Below, in pieces: positions 57,919 through 64,000 of a stretch of DNA of 64,000 nt. The notes below the pieces were generated by a model, which did no database searches, was not told where the DNA came from, and worked only from the letters and a program-made list of their open reading frames with translations. Origin of the DNA: JAICYJ01 sp963797565 (lineage in GTDB: Bacteria; Actinomycetota; Thermoleophilia; Gaiellales; JAICJC01); assembly GCA_963797565.1 (NCBI GenBank), contig CAWCPM010000015.1:310001-374000 (forward strand), given 5' to 3'. Made by a program: the position numbers and the translations under genes. How positions within the stretch are numbered: position 1 is the first letter of the stretch; every line of letters starts with the position of its first letter.

Positions 57919-60516
57919 ATGGCTTCTGCCGATCGTCTCCGTGCGCTTGTCGACCTGTCCCGGGCGCTGTCCTCCAGCCAGGATCTGGAGGACGTGCTGC
58001 GATGTTTCACGGCCCACGCAACGGCCGTGAACGGCGCGGCGGCGACGGCGGTCTCGCTGTGGGAGCGGGATCGCGATGTGCTGATCACCCTCACCGACTA
58101 CGAGAACCACATCGTTGGCCAGATCGCCGAGGCCGATGTCGAGTACCCCCTGAGCGACTTCCCGCTCTCGCGCCAGGTGATGGAGGAGCGGATCGCGGTC
58201 GTCGTGCGTACCTCCGACCCCGAGTGTGACCCGCGCGAGCGCAGCGTCCTGCTCAAGGACGGCTACGAGACGATGCTGATGCTGCCGCTGGTGTCGCGCG
58301 GCGAGACGATCGGGCTGATGGAGTTCGCCGACGTCAGCGATCGATCGTGGGACCCGGAGATGGAGTTCTTCGGCGCGCTCACCGACGTGGTCGCGGCCGC
58401 GGTGCACAACGCGGTGCTGCACGATGAGTTCCGCGAGGCCCAGGAGCGCTACCGGGTGCTGGTCGAGAACCTGCCGGCCATCACCTATGTCGACCTGGCC
58501 GGCAGCGGCGATCCCCTGTACGTCAGCCCCCAGATCGACGAGCTGATGGGCATCCCCGCCGCCGAGTGGCTGGACGGGTTCAACGGCTGGGAGCGGCGGA
58601 TGCACCCCGACGACCGCCACACCATCGCCGACTACAGGCACACCGTCGCGACCGGCGAGCCCTACTCCGCGTCGTACCGGATGCAGGGGCTGGACGGCCG
58701 CATGCGCTGGTTCCGCGACGACGCGGCCGCCGTGCGCGACGAGAGCGGCACCCCCCGCTTCATCCAGGGCGTGATCTTCGACGTGACCAAGCAGAAGGAG
58801 GCCGAGGGCGCGCTCCTGGTCTCCGAGGCGCGCTTCCGCGAGATGCTCGAGAACGTCCGTCTGGCCGCGGTCGTCACCGACCTGGAGGGCCGCGTCACGT
58901 TCTGCAACGAGTACCTCGCCGAGCTGTCGGGCTGGTGGGAGGACGAGCTCCTGGGCCGCATCTGGTCGGAGACCTTCACCCCGCCGGACGAGCTGGAGAT
59001 GGAGCAGCGCGCCCAGCGCGGGGTCGCGCGCGGAAGCGTGATCGCCCACTACGAGAGCTCGATCCTGACCCGCTCCGGCGAGCGGCGGCTGTTCTCCTGG
59101 AACAACACCCTGCTTCGCGACGCCAACGGCGACGTGGTCGGCCAGGCGTCGGTGGGCGAGGACATCACCGATCGCCGCCGCGCGGAGCACGAGCTGGAGC
59201 GGCTGGCCTTTCACGATCCGCTGACCGGCTTGCCAAACCGGATCCTGTTCCATGAGCACCTCGACGTTGCGCTGGCGCGCGCGCAGCGGGCGGGCTGCGG
59301 CGTGGCGGTGCTGTACGTCGACCTGGACGACTTCAAGCTGGTCAATGACAGCTTCGGCCACAACGCCGGTGACGAGCTGCTGTGCGAGGTTGCGGCGCGC
59401 CTGACAGGATCGACCCGCGCCGCCGATGTGGTTGCCCGCCAGGGCGGCGACGAGTTCCTGATCCTGATCGCCGACGTCGAGACCACCGAAAGCGGCGACG
59501 TCGTGGACGTGGGGGACGTTGCCCGCCGCGTCGCCGAGCAGGTGCGCGCGGCGCTGCAGCGGCCGCTGATCCTGGCCGACACCGAGATCTACACCAGCGC
59601 CAGCCTCGGGATCAGCCTCTACCCGGCCGACGCACCCGACGCGGAGAGCCTGCTCAAGCACGCCGACATCGCGATGTACAAGGCCAAGGAGTCCGGCCGC
59701 GACGGCTACCAGCTGTTCTCGTCCAGCGGCCACGACCCGCGCGCGCAGCTGTCGATGGCCGGCCGTCTGCGTCGCGCGGTCGAGCGCGACCAGCTGATGC
59801 TGCACTACCAGCCGCTGGTGTCGCTCGCGACCGGAGAGTACGTCGGGGCGGAGGCGCTGCTGCGCTGGCAGGACGATCAGAACGGCCTGGTCATGCCGGG
59901 CGACTTCATCCCGCTGGCCGAGCGCACCGGGTTGATCGGCCCGATCTCGGAGTGGGTGATCGCGGAGGCCTGCCGCCAGAGCGCCGAGTGGCGCTCGATG
60001 GGGCTCGACCTGTACGTGTCGGTGAACCTGCCGGCGGTGTTCTGGCAGCCGACCGCCATGCGGCAGGTGCTGGCCACGATCGAGCGGTTCGGCCTGTCCG
60101 CCGATCGCATGATGGTCGAGATCACCGAGTCGACCGTGATGGCCGATGCGCTGCGCTCGGAGCCGATCATCGCCGAGCTGCACGAGCGCGGCCTGCGGCT
60201 GGCGATCGACGACTTCGGCACGGGCCACTCCTCCCTGGCGCGGCTGAACCAGATGCTGGTGACGACCCTCAAGATCGACCGCTCGTTCATCGCCGACCTT
60301 CCGGGCGACGCCAGCGCCGCCGTGCTCGTGTCGACCATCATCCAGCTCGCCCACAACCTGGGCCTGCATCCGCTGGCGGAGGGCATCGAGACCGAGGAGC
60401 AGCGCACGTTCCTGGTCGAGAACGGCTGCCAGCTCGGCCAGGGTTTCCTGTTCTCCAGGGCCGTGCCTGCCGACCAGATCGTGGCGCTGCACAACGCCAT
60501 GCGCGACGCCGCCTGA
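57919..60516 (+). CDS. GAF-PAS-PAS-GGDEF-EAL protein (cyclic di-GMP turnover)
   Basis: This 865-aa cytosolic protein has a GAF domain (residues 5-175, with ETMLMLPLVSRGETIGLMEF), two PAS domains (180-300 and 305-425, the second starting RFREMLENVRLAAVVTDLEG), a GGDEF domain (430-610, site RQGGDEFLIL) and an EAL domain (620-865, GAEALLRW, DDFGTGHSSLARL, KIDRSF). Both catalytic motifs look intact. A regulator of c-di-GMP responding to a ligand or redox signal is likely. The ATG at 57919 begins the GAF domain; longer GTG starts cannot be excluded. Confidence 0.92.
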   Translation: MASADRLRALVDLSRALSSSQDLEDVLRCFTAHATAVNGAAATAVSLWERDRDVLITLTDYENHIVGQIAEADVEYPLSDFPLSRQVMEERIAVVVRTSDPECDPRERSVLLKDGYETMLMLPLVSRGETIGLMEFADVSDRSWDPEMEFFGALTDVVAAAVHNAVLHDEFREAQERYRVLVENLPAITYVDLAGSGDPLYVSPQIDELMGIPAAEWLDGFNGWERRMHPDDRHTIADYRHTVATGEPYSASYRMQGLDGRMRWFRDDAAAVRDESGTPRFIQGVIFDVTKQKEAEGALLVSEARFREMLENVRLAAVVTDLEGRVTFCNEYLAELSGWWEDELLGRIWSETFTPPDELEMEQRAQRGVARGSVIAHYESSILTRSGERRLFSWNNTLLRDANGDVVGQASVGEDITDRRRAEHELERLAFHDPLTGLPNRILFHEHLDVALARAQRAGCGVAVLYVDLDDFKLVNDSFGHNAGDELLCEVAARLTGSTRAADVVARQGGDEFLILIADVETTESGDVVDVGDVARRVAEQVRAALQRPLILADTEIYTSASLGISLYPADAPDAESLLKHADIAMYKAKESGRDGYQLFSSSGHDPRAQLSMAGRLRRAVERDQLMLHYQPLVSLATGEYVGAEALLRWQDDQNGLVMPGDFIPLAERTGLIGPISEWVIAEACRQSAEWRSMGLDLYVSVNLPAVFWQPTAMRQVLATIERFGLSADRMMVEITESTVMADALRSEPIIAELHERGLRLAIDDFGTGHSSLARLNQMLVTTLKIDRSFIADLPGDASAAVLVSTIIQLAHNLGLHPLAEGIETEEQRTFLVENGCQLGQGFLFSRAVPADQIVALHNAMRDAA

Positions 60517-60517
60517 C

Positions 60518-60523
60518 TATCCT
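60518..60523 (+). promoter_or_regulatory. -10 element (TATCCT) for the NfuA-like gene
   Basis: TATCCT, 7 nt, then ATG 60531. It allows expression separate from the GGDEF-EAL gene. Confidence 0.45.
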
Positions 60524-60530
60524 TCCGGGT

Positions 60531-61151
60531 ATGCCGATCGCGATCACCGATGCCGCGCTGGAACGGGTGCTCGAGGTGCGCGCCCGCGAGCACGAGCCCG
60601 AGGGGCTGGCGCTGTGGGTCGAGATCGTGGGGGTGGCGGGTGCCGCCTACCAGTACGACATGTCGTTCCTGCGCCACGATGAGATCGACGAGACCGACGT
60701 GGTGGTGACCGGCGGCGGTCTCCAGATCGTCGTTCCGCGGCTGGATGCGCCCGCGCTCGACGAGGCCACGATCGCCGTCGACGAGCGGCTCGGCGGAGGG
60801 CTCGTGATCGAGAACCCCAAGCTGCCGGCACAGACCAGCCCGGCGTTGCGCCTACCGGAGCTGCCCGAGCTGCAGGGCGATGCCGCGGCCCGCGTGCGCC
60901 AGGTGCTGGAGCTGCAGGTGAACCCGGCGATTGCGTCACACGGCGGCCACGCTGAGCTGGTGGCGGTCGAGGGTGACAGCGCCTTCCTGCGCCTGGGCGG
61001 CGGCTGCGTCGGCTGCGGCATGGTGGCGGTGACGCTGAAGCAGGGCGTTGAGTCGGCGATCCGGGCCGGGGTGCCCGAGATCACGCGCGTGGTGGATGTG
61101 ACCGATCACGCATCGGGCACCAACCCGTACTACGAGCCCACCGCGCACTGA
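60531..61151 (+). CDS. NfuA-like iron-sulfur carrier
   Basis: This 206-aa protein has a degenerate A-type-carrier-like N-terminal domain (residues 1-100, with no Cys) and a NifU C-terminal domain with GGGCVGCGMVAVTLKQGVES holding the C-x2-C that binds a 4Fe-4S cluster between two subunits. The layout equals E. coli NfuA. It delivers iron-sulfur clusters to target enzymes, possibly including the many Fe-S flavoproteins and molybdenum hydroxylases of this genome. No isc or suf genes are adjacent. Confidence 0.88.
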   Translation: MPIAITDAALERVLEVRAREHEPEGLALWVEIVGVAGAAYQYDMSFLRHDEIDETDVVVTGGGLQIVVPRLDAPALDEATIAVDERLGGGLVIENPKLPAQTSPALRLPELPELQGDAAARVRQVLELQVNPAIASHGGHAELVAVEGDSAFLRLGGGCVGCGMVAVTLKQGVESAIRAGVPEITRVVDVTDHASGTNPYYEPTAH

Positions 61152-61186
61152 GCAGCAGCGCGAATCTGCCGCGTTGCCAACTCTGG

Positions 61187-61365
61187 ATACTCGCAAAATG
61201 CGAGAATTATCCGCTTGCACACCACCCGCCGGTGCCATAGGTTTCCTTCTGCGCCGCTCAGGGCAGCCGAGTAGGTTGAACCCGGTCGGACGGATCGTAG
61301 AGGCGACTCGAAAGTTCGTTCGGTCGGTGGACAAAAGGCAAGCCGGGGCGGCGAATCTTTGGTCC
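61187..61365. repeat. 179-bp direct repeat, copy 1
   Basis: This copy matches the segment at 63100-63278 without gaps, about 85% identical by eye. It begins ATACTCGCAAA and ends CTTTGGTCC, and includes the arms GGACAAAAG and CTTTGGTCC around AGCCGGGGCGGCGAAT. It lies next to the adenine deaminase stop codon, downstream of that gene. Confidence 0.8.
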
Positions 61366-61368
61366 CTT

Positions 61369-63068
61369 TCAGCCTCCCGCGGCCAGGCTCACCAGCCTGA
61401 ACTGGTCCACGTCCACCAGTCCCTGGTCGGTGATCTTGAGCGACGGGATCACCGACAGCGCCAGGAAGCTCATCGCGTGGAACGGCGCCTCGACCGTGCA
61501 GCCGAGCACCGCGGCCGCGTCTGACAGCGCCTCGCTCTGTGCCAGCACCACGTCCAGCGGCTGGTCGCTGAGCAGCCCCGCGACCGGCAGCGGCAGCTCC
61601 GCTCGCACGCCGCGGCCCTCGACGGCCACCATGCCTCCGCCCAGCTCGGCCAGGCGCCCGATCGCCCGCGCCATGTCGCCGTCGTCGACGCCCACGCAGA
61701 CGATGTTGTGTGCGTCGTGTGCGACGGTGCTCGCGATCGCCCCGCGCTGCAGCCCGAAGCCCTGAACGAATCCGAGCCCGACCCGGCCGGTGCCGAGGTG
61801 GCGCTCCGCAACCGCGATCTTGGCCAGGTTGCGGGCCGGGTCGGCCACTGCCAGCCCGTCCCGTACGGTCGCCGGCATCGTCAGCGCCTCGGTCACGATC
61901 TGGCCCGGCACCAGACCGATCACGCGGATCGAGCCGCCGACGTGCCGGCGTGTGCAGGTCGTTGGGCGAGATCGGCTGGATCCGCACGGTGCGCCGCGCC
62001 CACTCCGGCACGGGTGGCGCGACCGGCTGCGCCGGCACCAGGCCGTGCTTGAGCACCACGTCCGGCAGGAACCGCTCGAGGTCGGGCAGGATCAGCAGGT
62101 CGGCTCGCCGCCCCGGCGCGATCGCGCCGCGGTCGCCCAGTCCGTGCCAGGCGGCCGCGTTGCAGGAGGCCATCGCCAGCGCGTCGCGGGCATCCACCCC
62201 CGTCTCCACCGCCCGGCGCACCATCGAGTTGACGTGGCCCTCGCGGGCGATGTGCCCTGGCTCGCGGTCGTCGGTGCAAAATGCGATCCGCGCGGGGCCG
62301 TACTCGTGCACCAGCGGCAGCAGCGCGTCGAGGTTCCGGGCGCCCGATGCCTCGCGGATCAGCAGCCACATGCCCGCCCGCAGCCGCTCGCGTCCCTCCT
62401 GTGGCGTCGTCGCCTCGTGGTCCGATCCGATCCCGGCGGCGGCGTAGGCCTGCAGCCGGCGGCCGAGCACGCCGGGGGCGTGGCCGTCGACGTGCTCCGC
62501 TCCCTCCAGGCCCAGCTTCGCGAGCTCGTCCGGATCGCCGGCGATCACGCCCGGGAAGTTCATCATCTCGGCCAGGCCCAGCACGCTCCGGCGCCGCAGC
62601 AGGCCCTCCAGGTCTCCCGTGGTGAGCGCCCGCCGCGGCGACTCGAACCGCGACGCGGGCACGCACGACGGGGCCATGAAGAACACGTCCAGCGGCAGAT
62701 CGGCGCAGGCGTCGGCCAGCCAGTGCACGCCGTCGGTGCCGAGCACGTTTGCGATCTCGTGGGGGTCGGCGACCACCGACGTGGTGCCGAACGGCAGCAC
62801 CAGCTTGGCGAACTCGTCCACGAGCAGCAGCGACGACTCGAGGTGCAGGTGCGCATCGATCAGGCCGGGGACGACGTATCGCCCGCCTGCGTCCAGCGTC
62901 TCGTGGCCGACGGTACTCCCCGACGCCGGCGATCCAGCCGTCGCACACGGCCACGTCGGCCTCCAGCCACTCGCGGGTGTACACCGACAGCACCCGGCCG
63001 CCGCGCACCACCAGGTCGGCGGGCTCGTCGCCGCGTGCCACCGCCAGCCGTCGTGTCAGGTCGGTCAT
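61369..63068 (-). CDS. ade: Adenine deaminase, two +1 frameshifts
   Basis: About 566 aa of an Ade-type amidohydrolase in three frames. Part 1 (from ATG 63068): DLVVRGGRVLSVYTREWLEA. Part 2, after an extra base near 62905-62908: YVVPGLIDAHLHLESSLL (metal HxH), VVADPHEIANVLG, IGSDHEATTPQEG, ARIAFCTDDREPGHI and LGDRGAIAPGRRADLLIL. Part 3, after an extra base near 61947: GLVPGQIVTEALTMP, HDAHNIVCVGVDD, PFHAMSFLALSVIPSLKITD-type end. Two corrections restore one full-length protein, which converts adenine to hypoxanthine plus ammonia. ATG 63068 follows TAGACT by 8 nt. The 179-bp repeat lies on both sides. Confidence 0.88.
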
Positions 63069-63076
63069 GGCCGCGA

Positions 63077-63082
63077 AGTCTA
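63077..63082 (-). promoter_or_regulatory. -10 element (TAGACT) for the adenine deaminase gene
   Basis: TAGACT ends 8 nt before the ATG at 63068. It lies between the gene and the repeat copy at 63100. Confidence 0.45.
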
Positions 63083-63099
63083 CGCGTTTTCTATTTTGA

Positions 63100-63278
63100 A
63101 TACTCGCAAAGAGCGCGATTTACCCGCTTGCAGACCGGGTCCCGGTGCCATAGGTTTGCTCCTGCGCCGCTGAGGGCAGCCGAGTAGGTTGAAGCCAGGC
63201 GGACGGGCCGTAGAGGTGACTCGAAAGTTCGTTCGACTGGGGGACCAAAGGCAAGCCGGAGCGGCGAATCTTTGGTCC
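63100..63278. repeat. 179-bp direct repeat, copy 2
   Basis: Here the outer arms are a perfect 9-bp inverted repeat, GGACCAAAG and CTTTGGTCC, around AGCCGGAGCGGCGAAT. The segment lies between the permease and the adenine deaminase start, just upstream of the deaminase promoter. It is open in one minus-strand frame in both copies, but the changes do not respect codons. Confidence 0.8.
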
Positions 63279-63288
63279 GAAACGACCA

Positions 63289-63326
63289 ACGGCCCCCGCC
63301 GCAGCCGGAGCTGCGACGAGGGCCGT
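63289..63326 (-). terminator. Terminator after the APC permease gene
   Basis: ACGGCCC and GGGCCGT form 7-bp arms with an inner GCAGC-CGGA-GCTGC stem. On the minus strand the hairpin follows the permease stop by 14 nt and is succeeded by TTGGTCGTTT. Confidence 0.6.
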
Positions 63327-63340
63327 CCTCATCTCTGGCG

Positions 63341-64000
63341 TCAGTCGCCCGCCGCCGCGTCCGGCAGGTCGACCGTCCGGATCGGGCCCGTGAACCAGTT
63401 CTTGGCCCACAGGTGCCACGACAGGAACGAGTAGATCGCAACCGCCCCCACGATCAGCGGGCAGTAGTTGATCAGCCCGTTGTTCCAGTGCAAAGTCCGC
63501 GTTGCCGGGGACGCCGCCGGGGGCGGTGGGCAGGAAGGCGATGATGCACACCACGATCACCTCGATCACCGCGATCGGGCACATCCACTTGTACTTGTTT
63601 CCGAGCGTCCAGGGCCCGGTCTCAAACGCATCACCGATCCGCCATCTCAGGAAGATCGGGATGGCGTAGGCGATGTAGAGGCCGACCACCGTGATCGATG
63701 CCAGCGCGTAGAAGGCGATCGGCACCTTGGCGGCGTTGCCGTACAGCGCCGGCAGGGTCACGATCGCGCAGATCCCGGCCATGCCCAGCGTCGCGTTCCG
63801 CGGCGCCCGGTTCGGGGCCACCTTCGACCAGATCTGGTGTCCGGGGACCGCGCGGTCGCGGCTGAACGCATACATCATCCGCGAGGCGCTGGTGAGGCCG
63901 GAGCCGCCGCAGAAGAACTGGCCGATGGTCGAGATGATCATGACGGCCTTGAACCCGGCCAGACCCAGCGCCGTCGCGAAGATGCCGATCGACGAGCCGG
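63341..64000 (-). CDS. APC-family amino acid/amine permease, C-terminal part (partial, frameshifted)
   Basis: The window ends inside this membrane protein. The visible part has helices with GIFATALGLAGFKAVMIIST, GQFFCGGSGLTSASRMMYAFSRD (the conserved SASRxxxAFARD-type motif), VPGHQIWSKVAPNRAPRNA, IAFYALASITVVGLYIAYAIP and IAVIEVIVVCIIAFLPTAPG. One extra base in the AAA at 63492-63494 moves the last helix to another frame; with it removed the protein ends NWFTGPIRTVDLPDAAAGD. It probably imports an amino acid, polyamine or GABA-like amine by proton symport. A hairpin terminator follows. Confidence 0.85.

Noticed and set aside
61187..61365. A short protein encoded by the 179-bp repeat on the minus strand
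   Set aside because: Both copies are open and share STYSAALSG and NLWHR, but the differences fall evenly over codon positions and there is no start or ribosome site.
1..64000. CRISPR arrays, insertion sequences, phage genes
   Set aside because: No regular spaced repeats, transposase or integrase motifs, or terminal repeats of IS type were found.

Overview
ORGANISM. The window is uniformly very GC-rich and densely coded on both strands. It carries an F420-type LLM oxidoreductase, CoxLMS/Xdh-type molybdenum hydroxylase genes, an Rpf/SLT-like secreted protein, MMPL, ABC-2 and MFS exporters, a cobalt nitrile hydratase and DUF2277. This points to a high-GC Gram-positive, probably a soil actinobacterium and possibly a deep class such as Thermoleophilia; the class is inference. 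No rRNA, insertion sequence, phage or CRISPR array is seen.

LAYOUT. 0-7.1 kb: MarR regulator with an ABC exporter, two MFS genes around a tRNA-Thr(CGT), a PRC-barrel protein and a second ABC exporter. 7.1-16.5 kb: GST, ATP-grasp, C45-type hydrolase, amidase, spermidine-synthase-like protein, enolase-superfamily enzyme, GGDEF-EAL protein and a PLP fold-III enzyme. 16.5-23.5 kb: three-subunit molybdenum hydroxylase, a membrane-anchored propeller protein, and a GcvT-type protein with an unrecognised N-terminal domain. 23.8-29.2 kb: degenerate Glu/Asp racemase, YbjN, LLM oxidoreductase, DUF2277, a probable selenocysteine peroxiredoxin, MsrA, a cupin and an FAD amine oxidoreductase. 29.2-31.7 kb: cobalt-type nitrile hydratase operon whose third gene fuses the accessory protein to a metallo-beta-lactamase-fold hydrolase. 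31.7-44.7 kb: exporters, HD hydrolase, CBS/nucleotidyltransferase with exonuclease, metallopeptidase, MMPL, PAP2-flippase fusion and a PGRP-type lipoprotein. 44.7-56.9 kb: glycerol kinase, DHA2 exporter with TetR, redox proteins, a trimethylamine-dehydrogenase-like protein fused to an ETF-alpha domain, flavin oxidoreductases and RsgA. 57.3-64 kb: Rpf-like protein, GAF-PAS-GGDEF-EAL protein, NfuA-like protein, adenine deaminase flanked by a 179-bp repeat, and an APC permease.

HOW IT FITS TOGETHER. Much of the window is oxidative catabolism of small nitrogen compounds (nitriles, amides, amines, purines, N-methyl compounds) plus drug/metabolite export and thiol/selenol redox defence. No single pathway is complete.

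TWO SYSTEMATIC SIGNALS affect how the annotation should be read. First, about two dozen genes have a TANNNT hexamer ending only 6-8 nt before the start codon, so most transcription units look leaderless; this fixes several starts. Second, ten genes are broken by eleven frameshifts, all one extra base and mostly at short G/C runs. They look like sequence errors rather than decay, so these genes are annotated across the shift. The in-frame TGA of the peroxiredoxin is different: both sides share one frame, and the TGA sits exactly where the peroxidatic cysteine belongs.
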